64,000 bases of DNA from Euglena gracilis (GCA_039621445.1 CP154955.1:36559123-36623122), one strand, 5' to 3'. Numbered from the stretch's first letter, positions 42,540-52,817 are shown. Notes: a model not told the origin generated them from the sequence alone. A program made the numbers and translations.

Positions 42540-42790
42540 TTTAAGGCTTGGAAGAAAAATTAAAATATCTCAAAATTTTGGCCAAAAAAAAATCTTTAAA
42601 AAACCTCAAAAAATCATTTTGGCAAAAATTTCCTCCAACTGAACAAAAGTGAAACTGCAAGCCAATTTTGGGGGGGGGGGGGGATGATTTCTGGCAGCAT
42701 TGTCTATCCACCTAAACTCGAAGAAATGGGGTTTCGAATTTTTTGATTCCCTTATTTCTGGGAGCGCCGATCTTTTGGTGGAAATTATCT
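42540..42790 (+). repeat. Dispersed repeat family R1, copy 1
   Basis: An A-rich leader (CTTTAAAAAACCTCAAAAAA), then TTTCTGGCAGCATTGTCTATC, then CACCTAAACTCGAAGAAATG match the three other copies at 52.27, 56.19 and 62.58 kb in the same order and orientation. It is non-coding. Confidence 0.6.
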
Positions 42791-42934
42791 TTTGCTGCCA
42801 GTTGCATCGAGGATTTTCTCCTGGCGCGGTGCTGTGGTGGGTGGGAGGGGGTAGACCTCAGGCATTATTATTTAGGACGAAAAAATTTCAAATTTTTTAA
42901 AGGGTTTTCATCATTTTTCCAAGAGCCTGGTTAG

Positions 42935-43130
42935 GGGGGGGGGGCGCGCCCCCCCCAAACCCACCACCCATACGGTTTTGGGGATCCCATACAGCCCTCG
43001 GCTGCCCTCTGGAAAACAAATAAAAGTCGCCGATGGGGGGAGGGGTCCGAGGCCTGGAACAAGGCTGCTGGGGTGCCCTCTGGCTAAGCGAAGCCCCGCT
43101 CCAGAAGAGCCTTCTTTGCTGTTCTTTTGC
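42935..43130. repeat. GC-rich dispersed repeat with C/G homopolymers
   Basis: The stretch GGGCGCGCCCCCCCC at 42941-42957 is followed by GGGGTCCGAGGCCTGGAACA near 43045. That block is shared with the repeats at 42.3, 51.93, 52.63 and 60.3 kb. A minus-strand open frame here lacks splice support. Confidence 0.4.
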
Positions 43131-43439
43131 CTTCATTTTGGTCATAAGGGGAGTGGTTGGTATGAATGGTGTTATTGTGTAAAGGAGGCACAGAAATGAG
43201 GTGTGTAAAATGGATCGCGCGATTTCGGAAGGAAGTAGGGGAGGTGCAAGGCACCTTTGGGGGGATTTCTCTGCCGCTTGGTGTGCACCTGCAGCCGAGC
43301 CCTAGACTATTGTATGGGTCAGTCATTCTGTCCTTGGCAGTAGAGTTGATCAAGGAATTGCATATTTTCAGCATCAGCGTGTTCCCAAAATGTAATCAAA
43401 ATAAACATCAAAATACAGCGAAATAATGGTAAAAAAAGT

Positions 43440-43602
43440 TTAACCTAACCCCTAACCCAATGGGGAATGGGGTTGGGCTGGGGGACAGGTTTAGGTGAGG
43501 AATAGGGTTAGAGTCAGGTTGATTGGCCCTATCCCTCCCTGATCCCAACCCTAATCTAACCTCAACCCTTACCCAAACCCTAAACCTGACCCAATGGTGA
43601 AA
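43440..43602. repeat. Degenerate interstitial telomere-like repeats (CCCTAA type)
   Basis: AACCTAACCCCTAACCC at 43441-43458, GTTTAGGTGAGGAATAGGGT in the middle and AACCCTAATCTAACCTCAAC and CCCAAACCCTAAACCTGACC to 43590 are imperfect CCCTAA/CCCTAAA-like units in both orientations. A weaker patch is at 54520-54545. Confidence 0.6.
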
Positions 43603-43802
43603 AAAACACTTGGATCGACTGGCAGACAAGCACCAATTTTCCTTGCACAGTGGAGGTGGGGGGTCAACCCTCCACCAAGCCTTCCCGTATGGCCCTGGGG
43701 GTAGGAAGTGGCTGCGCACCATCTCTCACCGACCAGTCACTTTCCACTTCCACTTTTCAAGCAGTCAGTAACTTTTAAATTCCATTCACCTCGTTTCCAC
43801 AG

Positions 43803-44013
43803 CAAACTTCTGGCGGTCCTGCCTGGTCTGCGGTCAAGAGAATGTCCCCCTTGGACCCACCACCACGCATCACACAAGAACCAACGGGGGGGGCCAGCCT
43901 TGGGGCGTTCTGGCAGTCATCCAACCACTGCTGGATACGCCGATGGCAGGGGGACAGGGAAGGTGGTGCGAAGGCGGACGAGGTCCAAGTCAGCCCACCC
44001 GCACCTATGTCCG
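43803..44013 (+). CDS. Host gene P, exon at 43.8 kb
   Basis: A strong acceptor (TTCACCTCGTTTCCACAG to 43802) and a strong donor (TATGTCCG/GTGAGC at 44013) frame 70 codons: NFWRSCLVCGQENVPLGPTT, QPWGVLAVIQPLLDTPMAGG and GRWCEGGRGPSQPTRTYV. The start phase matches the 41.3 kb exon and the end phase the 47.0 kb exon. CLVC could bind metal. The antisense strand is also open here, but without such splice sites. Confidence 0.6.
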
Positions 44014-44019
44014 GTGAGC

Positions 44020-44350
44020 CGGCACGCTTCCTCTGGGAGCGCGACACGGGGGAAGCCGGCGTGCCGCCGCGACCTTGCTGCTGTTTTACTAGCGGGGGAG
44101 GGGCTCCGTTTGAGGCCCAAAAGAGCCCAGGGCTCTGTTTGATAACCCCCAGGGGAAGGGGGTGGTTCCTTGTGCTATGGGGCAGCTGCCCATAGCAGGC
44201 ACCCCCCTCCGGGGTCGATTTTGGGTATGGGCCCGGCCAAACCAGCCAATTCTCCCTTCAAGTGGCCAGTTTTGGACCCTGGCGGCCATGGCGCCACTCA
44301 CCCCAAAAACCCGACCCTTGGGAGGTCGAAAGAGCCCTGAAGCACCTCCC
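44020..44350. other. Intron of gene P without a recognised feature
   Basis: GC-rich sequence with frames open on both strands and no splice support. Confidence 0.3.
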
Positions 44351-45218
44351 CCCCAAAATAAGACCCCCCAAAAATAAGATCTCCCAGGCCGACCAAGCAA
44401 AAATCCAAAAATAAGACCCCCCAAAAAGCAAAACCCCTTGACGGCGCAAAGTGCTGGGGACACTGAAATTATTCCTGAAAATTATCAAAACCCAATTTTC
44501 AGACACAAATGACAAAATTGCAAAAAATTGGGATTTTTGAGTTGAAAGGACATCGCTACTGTCAATTTGTACATTTCCATGTGGCATGAAGCGTCGAAGG
44601 AAAATCTTTATTGTTTTTTTGAGCCTGAAAAATGATGTTTCTTTCAGCCCGGATGGGTCAAAAAAAGCTTTATTTTATTTTATTATTATTCAGGGGGGGA
44701 AATTGATATCGGAGGCCTTCGGAAAAATTGCGGAAAAATTGCGGAAAAATTGCGGAAATTGCGGAAAAATTGCGGAAAAATTGATATCGGGTATACACAT
44801 TTCTGCTTGGGGGGACTTAGAAAATTTTCAATTGTGAGGTTCAGAACACCACAACACCCACGTCGATGCAGGCGAGCACAAATCAACACGCTTGATGTTC
44901 TTTGCACAGGTGGGACGCACCCAATCCTGTGACCAGTGGTGCACCTGTGAGAAAAATTGGTAAACTGGGGGGGAACAACAAAACACAATAGCACACCTGT
45001 TGATCCATTTGAAGAATGGCTTGAACTCATTGCATCTTCCATCTTCGGTGGTGGGGAAAAAATTCTTCAAAAAAATGGTGAAAAATTGCGGAAAAATTGC
45101 GGAAATTGCGGGAAAATTGCGGATATCAATTTTCCCCCCCTGTATTATTGGGGGTTCCGCCCCAAAAATAAAACCTCCCCTCCAAAAATAAAACCCAGGT
45201 TTTATTTTTTGGGGGGGT
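44350..45218. mobile_element. Second copy of the CCCCCCAAAAATAAGACC element, itself interrupted
   Basis: The left end CCCCCCCAAAATAAGACC at 44350 and right end GGTTTTATTTTTTGGGGGG at 45200-45218 are inverse. The interior matches the 24.9 kb copy (CCAAAAATAAGACC blocks, GACGGCGCAAAGTGC, AATGATGTTTCTTTCAGCCC). A 452-base element is inserted at 44691, so the outer element is about 430 bases, the same as the first copy. Confidence 0.8.
44691..45142. mobile_element. hAT-like non-autonomous element nested in the previous one
   Basis: The inverted ends are CAGGGGGGGAAATTGATATC at 44691 and GATATCAATTTTCCCCCCCT plus G at 45142. TATTATT flanks it directly on both sides (44684-44690 and 45143-45149), a clean 7-base target duplication. 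Tandem GCGGAAAAATT units lie just inside both ends (44716-44787 and 45083-45125), in the same orientation. CAGGG ends fit the hAT superfamily, though hAT duplications are usually 8 bases. There is no ORF. Confidence 0.8.
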
Positions 45219-45229
45219 AGTACCCCTGG

Positions 45230-46190
45230 GGGGCAACCTTCCTGAAAAAGAATTCTGAAAGAGCCACTCCATTGTCCAGGTCCGAGGGTTTTGCTAATTG
45301 TCTTGAGTTAGCATCGAAATCGACTCACCCATCATCATCTGGGGATTGGGTTGGGATGCAATTCGCATTCATAAAAAATTATAAAAATGAAAATATGAAA
45401 ATTCCAAAGCAATCAGGGTATACATGTTGAAACCTCTGCCATAACTGCCATAAAACTGCCATAAAATGTTGCCCAAAGGAGGTGAGAATCAGCTTATTGC
45501 CTTTTACCTCAAAAAAGCTTTCTGAGGCCGATTGAAGGTTTCTTCCAATGAATCCCCATTGGCGGGTGATGGTGCACACCTGAGGATGAAGTTTTGGACC
45601 ACCGCCAAAAACTACAGCTCCAGTTTTGGCGGTGGTCCGAAACTTCATCCTGCAAAATACACACTGGGGGGGGACACGAAGCAAAAAAAAAAAAACTGCA
45701 AAAAAAATGCCAATTGCATGTAAAATTCTTGAAGAGATCCCCTGGGATGTACATTTTTCCACTGGAGAAAAAAAATTCGGCTCCGTCAGGGAAAATTTTC
45801 CATTTTCAATAAAAATAGCATTTTGCTGACCAAAAAAATGCAAAATGACAAAAAATTGACAAGATTTTTGGTCTCGCTAGAAAATTGTGCCGAACCGAGG
45901 AATTTTTCATAGTCGAAATTTTTTCAAGCAAAAAATACAAAATTGCCGGGGGGAAAAACGCAGAAAAAACGCAGAAAAAAACAAAAAATCACCAAAATAG
46001 ATATAAGCAGAACAATTAGTCCTAAAAACCTTAATCCTTCCCCTGCTCCTTCAATGACCCTATGAACCCTTTTAGGAGGGCCTTACGGTTATCCCCCCAC
46101 CATATATATAATCTGTATATATATGCATTATACTATACATTATATTGCATCACAATCAAACTATTAGCAAATAAAAACTAAAACTTCAGC
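45230..46190. other. AT-rich stretch of gene P intron
   Basis: An inverted repeat around GTTTTGGACCACCGCCAAAAACTACAG... (45586-45650) forms a hairpin with CAAAACTTCATCC arms. Many A-runs are present, and a TATA-rich patch lies at 46100-46150. No coding evidence was found. Confidence 0.35.
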
Positions 46191-46197
46191 CATGAAT

Positions 46198-46606
46198 GTT
46201 GCGACCAGGCTTTTGCTTAAGGACCCCCGGGGGGGGGGGGGGGGGGGTACTGGCTAGCAAATCGGCTAGACACTGGAAAAGGTGGACTAGGACCCCCAGG
46301 GGGGGGGGTCCGGGGGTCCCCCCCCCACTGGAAAAAAAAATTCCTCCGGCGCTGCACGCCGAGGTGGAAATGAGGTTTTTAATAGGTTTTTGACTGATTT
46401 TGTTCCAAAAAAAATCCCAAAAATGGCCAAAAACTGGCATTTTTGGCCATTTTGGGGGGTCCGAAAAAAATTCCACTAGCTAGCCCTGTTAGCAGACCCC
46501 CCCGGGGGGGTCTGCTAGAAATTCCACTAGCCAAATTTGGACTAGTTGCAGTCCAGCCCCCCCCAGGGGGGTACTGCAATCCCTTAAGCAAAAGCCTGGT
46601 TGCGAC
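46198..46606. mobile_element. Inverted-repeat element (409 bases) with G/C runs at the ends
   Basis: The ends are GTTGCGACCAGGCTTTTGCT plus TAAG at 46198 and its exact inverse finishing at 46606. Inside are G19 (46229-46247) and several C/G runs, plus repeated CTAGC and CCACTAG strings. There is no ORF and no clear target duplication. Confidence 0.8.
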
Positions 46607-46856
46607 TTCTGACAGGGGAATTCAGCATATGATGGTTGCGCTTCCTCTTATTGCGAAAAGAGAGCCCCGCCAAGAAGGTGCGTGGCAAAGATTAGTTTGC
46701 ACATAAACCGAGGAACAGCCGAGTGGCCAACTGCATCACAGCGTTCCGAGGAGAACGCCAGGCAGGCAGCCCAGCAGCCAGGGCAAAGCGGCACCAAGCC
46801 TCTGCCTTCCACCTGCCCGTCGGTGGCATTGGCGTCCAAACCCCTCTTCCTGTGCG

Positions 46857-46965
46857 GTCCGTAAACAAAAAAAATTCCATAGCACGGTCAATGAAAAATC
46901 CACGGGAAACACGGACGAACAAATGGCCACATTCTGTCAAAAACCGGTTGACTTCGGACAAAGGT
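46857..46965 (+). repeat. Dispersed repeat family R2, copy 1
   Basis: TCCGTAAACAAAAAAAATTCC followed by TCAATGAAAAATCCA and GTCAAAAACCGGTTGACTTC is shared with copies at 59.46, 59.95 and 60.60 kb, all in the same orientation. Confidence 0.5.
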
Positions 46966-47041
46966 GAGGTCCATGAACTGGCGGCAGGGCGGTCCACAAG
47001 GGATGGGAAGCATTTCTTTTCCTCTTACGGACAGCCCTTAG

Positions 47042-47214
47042 GCCTAAGGGCCGGCCACCAGCATCAAATGGGTCAATCATTGAACAGTGGAAAAAATCAT
47101 ACACATTTGGGTGGGTGGGTGATAGTCCAAGGATGCCAACAATGCCTGCCGCGCTCTGGCCTTATGAGGCAGAAATACAGAAGAGGCTCGAGCAAATGGC
47201 ACTGCCCTCTTCCA
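47042..47214 (+). CDS. Host gene P, exon at 47.0 kb
   Basis: The acceptor ACGGACAGCCCTTAG (to 47041) gives phase 2, as required by the 43.8 kb exon. It encodes PKGRPPASNGSIIEQWKKSY, TFGWVGDSPRMPTMPAALWP and EAEIQKRLEQMALPSS. Donor TCCA/GTATTT at 47214 leaves phase 1. The frame remains open past the donor to 47276, so a longer exon is possible. Confidence 0.55.
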
Positions 47215-47411
47215 GTATTTACATATCCATTGACGAGCCACCAAGCTGCAAGGCTGTGTCACATGTCCTGATCCTTCTTCAGCCGTCCTGATATTTTGCT
47301 CTAGGACGTTGAATTGCCATCAACCGCCACGTTATGTGTTCGTGCATGCACAAACACTCGGCAAAACTGGATGAGTCCGTGATTGTTTGCACGTCATTCA
47401 ATCATCTGCAG

Positions 47412-47494
47412 GGACGATGCCATTGTCTGAGGCAAAACTTTTCACAGAATGTGAACACTATTGGACTGATTTTGGCCTGCAGAGAGAATCCTTG
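47412..47494 (+). CDS. Host gene P, exon at 47.4 kb
   Basis: Acceptor TCAATCATCTGCAG (to 47411), donor ATCCTTG/GTGAGA (47494). It encodes TMPLSEAKLFTECEHYWTDF and GLQRESL. The start phase fits the previous exon. The end phase (0) does not fit the frame of the next open stretch, so another exon may be missing. Confidence 0.5.
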
Positions 47495-47537
47495 GTGAGA
47501 TTGGGGAGCTGAAGGGCAAAATAAGCATACCTGACAG

Positions 47538-47842
47538 GGGGGTACATTAAAAAGCCCTCAGTGACCCCTCCGCTAACTAAAGCTATCAGTTTTGGAGCTT
47601 ATTCTGCTGCAAAATTTTGGTTCATTTTGGGGGCGAATGCAGGGTGCATTATTGCTCAGCTCTTAGAGGAAAAGCGAAGCGAACCAACGGGGGAAAGGGG
47701 GTCTCCAACCGACCCCCCCCCCCAGGGGTGGGCAATCAGAACCGTGTATTATCACCATGGCCCCGGTCCGATCTCCGAAAATTTTATTTCATCACGAGCA
47801 ATTAGATCCTGGCTTTCCAACACAGCTCCGTTTGACCCTTAA
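47538..47842 (+). CDS. Candidate 3' exon after the 47.4 kb exon
   Basis: The open frame after CCTGACAG (47530-47537) carries YIKKPSVTPPLTKAISFGAY, a hydrophobic stretch FWFILGANAGCIIAQLL and EEKRSEPTGERGSPTDPPPQ, and ends at TAA 47840-47842. The hydrophobic part could be one membrane segment. An internal acceptor at 47642 is also possible. A further donor (GCTGAG/GTGAGT) lies at 47924. Confidence 0.4.
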
Positions 47843-48687
47843 CTCTCTGTGCATGGCCCGAGTTGTTTGGCCAACAAGGGGTCCAAATTGAGGAGACCCC
47901 ACTTTCAGCTCCGATTTGCTGAGGTGAGTGTTTTATTTAAAAAAAAATCATTTTTTCATCATCATCATTCTTTTCAAAATACCCCCACAAAACCTATATC
48001 TAAAAGTGTCTGCCAGACCAACCTTGGGACCTCGTTCTCCAATTTGGTCGCCTACGTGCGCAGGCCGTGTTGTTGCCTGTTTAGGTGCTTTTGGTTAAAA
48101 TAATTGATATTTTCCAAATATTTCGAAAATGGTGCAAAATCAAAATTAAGCAAAATACCTTCGGTGACCTGAAATGAAGCCCTTGAAACGCTCAACCCAG
48201 CCATGCTTTGCTTTCATTAACTCTGCATGTAACTGGAGCTATGACCATTTTCGGTGGATTTCGGCTTTGAAGGACTTAGGCGGCCTAACTCGCACTTAGC
48301 TTTGAAAGTGACTGTACATTTGCGCCAACGCGCAAATCCAAAAAAAAGTTTTGTTTTCGAACACCGTGGCCTGAGACTCAGGACAGTCTGAAAAATAGTG
48401 TCTCCCTGCACCCCAGGGCCTGGGGACGAAAGCAACGACTAGGAACTCCACGGTCCACGGGCACAGCGCTCCCGGGGCCTAATGTGCATGAACACAAAGC
48501 GGCGGGTGATGAAACGAGGGGACTCCATTGCGCATTTGCGCTTTGGCACAAATTTTTTTCATTACACAAAAAACATCTGCGCTTTGGCGCAAATTTTTGA
48601 CTTTTTTTTTGTAATTCAACATGTGGGTGACCATTGCCGCACTTGGACAACGATAACAACATATGTGTCAACATGTGTTTCCATTGC

Positions 48688-49070
48688 GCCACAGGCAATG
48701 GGTAGGCTGATGAAGAAATAGAAATTTAAGAGTTACCATGCGCCAAAGCGCAATATAAATACAATTTTTAAAATTGCAAAAGCAACATAGCTTGCGCCGA
48801 AGTGCAAATATAACTACTTGAAATTTATCTCACAACAGAGGGAGAGAAAGGCCCTGGTAGAGTATGAACACCAGAGGTGATAGAGCACAAAATGTAGTGC
48901 AGGGGGACGGAAGCCTACTCTCAGTCACGTTGCGGTAGAATTGGTCAACATTGCGTGTTGGCGTAAGTGCCATGCTGCTTTGCAATTTTAAAAATTGCAT
49001 TTCTATTGCGCTTTGGCGCAATGTAACTCTGAAATTTGCATACTTCATAAGCCTACCCATTGCGCTGTGA
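48688..49070. repeat. Fold-back element with ~110-base arms
   Basis: The left arm (48688-48800: CACAGGCAATGGGTAGGCTG ... GCGCCAAAGCGCAA) is the imperfect inverse of 48958-49070. Both arms contain the 16-base dyad TTGCGCTTTGGCGCAA. A non-coding spacer of about 160 bases lies between. Confidence 0.75.
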
Positions 49071-49105
49071 AGCAACAGTTATCAATTTTGAATTTTTCAT
49101 TTTTA

Positions 49106-49367
49106 TCACTCTGAGTGGAGAGAGCAGTCCTGGAAGCATCTCATCACCAGAACGAACAGGGCTAAGGTGGAGGGAAGCCTTGCCTGGGACAGGAAGCCAA
49201 CCCCCTGGTCTGTGAAAGCAACCACCAACTTCTTGATGTCCACACGTGTCTTGTCCTATGCGTTGTAAACCCAACTTCCAGTGCCGGAGGTTCCTCCCAC
49301 TTGCCTCGCATTTAAGCATGACTGAGGGGCCCTTCTGTTTGGCCGACTTTTGAAAGTCGGAAAAATT
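49106..49367 (-). CDS. Candidate minus-strand gene, last exon (with in-frame TAG)
   Basis: The acceptor TTCCAAACAG (to 49368) starts phase-compatible coding from the exon at 49.5 kb. It encodes IFPTFKSRPNRRAPQSCLNA, then an in-frame TAG at 49256-49258, then VDIKKLVVAFTDQGVGFLSQ and a terminal TGA at 49106. Coding quality continues across the TAG. It could be a mutation or part of a 45-base intron (CAA/GTGGGA...CATAG/GAC). The plus strand is also protein-like here, so the strand is not certain. Confidence 0.35.
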
Positions 49368-49477
49368 CTGTTTGGAAAAGAACAGGTGCCAGATGAACCC
49401 TGGGAATCACAGCTGAGGAAACAGTTTTGGGTGTCGAAAGGGTATCTTAAAGAAGCTCGTCACCCCCCTTTCCTCAC

Positions 49478-49870
49478 CCAGGATTTGAAGCACACAACTT
49501 TAAGGATGAGCGAATGGAATTGAGAAATTGAAAGGGCCCATCAACAAAGGCGGAGAAGGGAAGACATGCTGACACACCTTTTTTCGGTAATTGCAACCCA
49601 CCAGACAGCCACATGCCACCGGGCAGATGGAGGGCATTGTTCAGCCGAAAGATTTTTCTGTTAACATCCCAAAAACCCCCACTTTGTGCACTGAGTGCAA
49701 GGTCACTCGGGCTCCACAGCCTACCGCCCACAATTCGTCCTATTGTAACAGCCACTTCCTCCCCAGTGCCTGAATAGTTCAAAAGCACCAACCAAGCTTC
49801 TGGCACAGCAGCGCTCAAACCCCCCTCATCATTCTCCTCAATCCCCAATCTTTTCACACAGCACGAACGC
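49478..49870 (-). CDS. Candidate minus-strand gene, internal exon
   Basis: The frame is open for 130 codons: IEENDEGGLSAAVPEAWLVL, GTGEEVAVTIGRIVGGRLWS and NALHLPGGMWLSGGLQLPKK. The donor is AATCCTGG/GTGAGG (49478). It is joined in phase to the exon ending at 49106 across a 110-base intron. No family was recognised. Confidence 0.4.
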
Positions 49871-49966
49871 ATTCAAATGCATCTGGCATTTGAAAAGACA
49901 TTTGCGCTAAAACGCAAATTTTTAACTTGCGCTTAAGCGCAAGGGAAAAAAATTTTCGCTTAAGCA

Positions 49967-50297
49967 CAAGTTAAAACAGAAACCCCTGAGCTTATGGGAG
50001 TCCCTCTGATGTGTTATGGTGTGTCGGGGGCCCCTCTCTGCACGGCCAGTGTGCGGGCTCAGTGAGGAAATACATTGCGCCGAAGCGCAAACCATCATAC
50101 AAAAAATGAGAAGTGCAAACAGGCGGCTGACGTGTAATCTGAATGAACAAGCAGGGCATTATGTAGGCATGTCCCTTGCGCTTCGGAGCAATGTATTTCC
50201 TCACCAAGCCCGCACACTGGCCGTGCAGAGAGGGCCCCCCGACAAACCGTAACACATCAGAGGGACTCCCATAAGCTCAGGGTTTCTGTTTTAACGT
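49967..50297. repeat. Fold-back element with ~125-base arms
   Basis: Arms 49967-50094 (ACAGAAACCCCTGAGCTTAT ... GCGCCGAAGCGCAA) and 50173-50297 are close inverse copies. The inner edge of each arm carries a TTGCGCC(G/T)NAGCGCAA-type dyad. More dyads lie at 49903 and 49928. Confidence 0.82.
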
Positions 50298-50415
50298 GCG
50301 CAGCACAATGTTCATAACCATTGCCTTCTGTGCCCGGCAGTGTGGGGCCTGGCGTTGCTCACCGGACGCTGGGACAGGTCCCTGGGCTTGCCCTCAATCC
50401 CCCCAACCCCCCCAC

Positions 50416-50573
50416 CTGGGTGGTTCCAGCTGTACCGCTCCTCGCACTTCAAACACCCAGGGATTACAACTCTGTGACATGTCGTTTTTTCCCAACTTTT
50501 CACAACGTGTGTGTAGAGTACACCCTCCTCTGGATGCCTCAGCAGGAAGCCCTTCAGACACACATCGCAGAGC
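50416..50573 (-). CDS. Candidate exon with two CxxC pairs
   Basis: The acceptor TTTTTTTAG (to 50574) and donor CACCCAG/GTGGGG (50416) bound LCDVCLKGFLLRHPEEGVLY, KSWEKTTCHRVVIPGCLKCE and ERYSW. Two CxxC pairs and nearby His residues suggest a zinc-binding fold, but no known family was recognised. It lies upstream of the 49.5 kb exon on the same strand. The plus strand also offers a good acceptor at 50516. Confidence 0.4.
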
Positions 50574-50579
50574 CTAAAA

Positions 50580-52250
50580 AAAGCAACAAAAAGGGCCAAA
50601 TTACACCCAGCCTGTGTGGCACCATCCGGGGAACACAGTCAAGGCTTCAAAAACGAGGGACTCACAACGGGGGTTTTGCCCGTTTTTGGGAAAATTCCGT
50701 GTCCCGGCGGTCAAACCCAGGGTTTTGAACCTTTTTCAAAATGGTGCACAGGCTGAAAAACACCAAAATTGGGCAAAAGTTCCTGGGAAAAAGTTCCCCA
50801 GGTTCCAACATCAGCAAACGATGTACACACCACTGTGGAGGGTCTCCGCGGAACCAGAGGGTCAAAAGGGTGGGCTCTACCGCCGGGTCTCAAAAAGATC
50901 GAAAATTTGCGCGAAAGCGTAAGCTAAAAAACAAAACCTTAAGTGCGAGTTAGGCCGCCTAAGAAGGAGCCCATTTGGGACCATTTTTGGAACCAAAAAA
51001 CCAAAGGTGATAAGAAAATGTCCAGAGGCGTAAAATGAAGCCCTATATAACCTGTAATTTGATTTTCCTGTAACTCCACGTCAATTATAGCCATTTTATG
51101 CCCCCAAACACAGCTGTTTTGGGCTGCTTTGACTGAGCCATTTTCCAGTCATTTTGAGGTCAAAAACCAATTTTTAAAAATATTCAAAAATAGGCAATCA
51201 AAAGAAATCATCACATGCCTAAAATAAAGACCCTGGGACCTCTATCAACAATGTTTTGGTCTGTTTTGACTCAGCATTTTTCAGCCATTTTGGGGTCGGA
51301 AAAGCGAAAGGGGAAAAAAATAGATTTTTCATTTTACCTTGCTTTTCACTTTTTCCCCCCTTGTTTAGGTATTCACTTTTTTTTAAGTTCTTCGTTTCTT
51401 AATTATATCCTTGTTGTTTTCCTTCTTTTCATTTGTGCAACTTTCAGACCAGGCTGTTTTTTCCCAGCCCTGGAGGGGAGGGGGGTCCGGAGTGCCTTGG
51501 AGTGTCTGCCCAGGCAGGCACCCCCCCCCCCCGGGGTGCGGTCGGCACCACCTTAAAAAAACGGCCAGCTTCAGACCTCATTGTATTCAGCCATCACCCC
51601 AGATTTAAATTTATAGCCTTCTTCAAATAATATGTCCCCAATGAGGACTGGCCGAATAAATAAACCCCCTTCCAACAGCCATGAAGGGAAAGAAAGCGAA
51701 GAGAAAAAAGCAGCAGAAACATTGAAAAAATTCAGAAAAACGGATAAAATTGAATCAGAAAGTATGTCAAAAAGAGCATCAATTGCGCAAAGCCCCTAAA
51801 AATACCCAAAAAGTGACCTTCAGAGCCTGCTCGATCAATAAACCTCCTGGACCCTAACCCTGAGAAGGCCGGACGTCCCCCGCGTTGCTTTAGGATCCGG
51901 GGGGTCTAGCTCAGAGGCTGGAGAATTTAGGCTGGCTGGAAAAAGGCTGCTGGTTGACCCCCGCCTCCCCCCCCAACAGGAGTCACAGGGCTGGAACCAG
52001 GCCTGACCCGGGTCGAACTGCCTCCAAAAAAAATTGAAACTACAAAAACTGCCCGAAAAACTGCCAATTGAATTTGGGGATTTTTTGATTGATTTTTTTG
52101 ACTCAAAAATTTCCCTCACCACTCAATATCCCATTTTGCCATTTTTGTCCATTTCTGCACCTCCGAAAGCGAAAAATTAAAAAAAAAATCGTAACCATTC
52201 AGCCACCCTTCAGGCGGCTGCAAGATAAAATCAAAATCGTCGACAGGTAT
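50580..52250. other. AT-rich spacer with homopolymers
   Basis: 50900-51000 is the inverse of 48230-48360 (GCGAGTTAGGCCGCCTAAG with CTTAGGCGGCCTAACTCGC), a long-range inverted repeat around the fold-backs. 51930-52010 carries the GGCTGGAAAAAGGCTGCTGG repeat. There is a C12 run at 51521-51532. No gene was recognised. Confidence 0.35.
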
Positions 52251-52254
52251 TTTT

Positions 52255-52510
52255 AACGCGCCTTAAAAAACCTTAGAAAACCTTTAAAAAACATTAAAAA
52301 ATTGGTCCTAAAAATTTTTTCGAATTTCGAGCAAAAAAGAAGTCGCACAATCTCGGCAAAAACAAGTAAACTCCAGGGGGAAAAAATTGATTTCTGGCAT
52401 CGCTGGAACGTTTTCTATCCACTCAAATCTCAACAAAATGTGTTTCATTTTCTACCTGGACCGACGTTGGTTCGATGCCCAGATGGCACTTTGACCGTCC
52501 ATGAAAAATA
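52255..52510 (+). repeat. Dispersed repeat family R1, copy 2
   Basis: CCTTAAAAAACCTTAGAAAA, TTGATTTCTGGCATCGCTGG, AACGTTTTCTATCCACTCAA and a GGACCGACGTTGGTTCGATG tail match the copy at 62.58 kb closely. Confidence 0.7.
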
Positions 52511-52817
52511 GATGCCTTAAAATTGCTTCAAAGTTCTCAAAATGCCTCAAAAAGGTGCCTTAAAAAACCTTAAAAATTTTCTGAAAATTTGTGGCCTTGA
52601 ATAATAATGCCTGATCGTCGATGGGGGGGTCCGGGCTGGAAAGAGGCTACTGGCTGGCTGGAACGCCCCCTGATGGATGGAGCCAAATTTTCTTTAAAAT
52701 GCCCTGCCCCAGTAATAAACCCCTCAGTCCATCGTTTGGAGAGGTTGACGATTCATTGATTTTTCTCTTGCCAGCGGACAATCAAACCCAACTCCCTAAC
52801 TGCATCTCTTTCATCAG

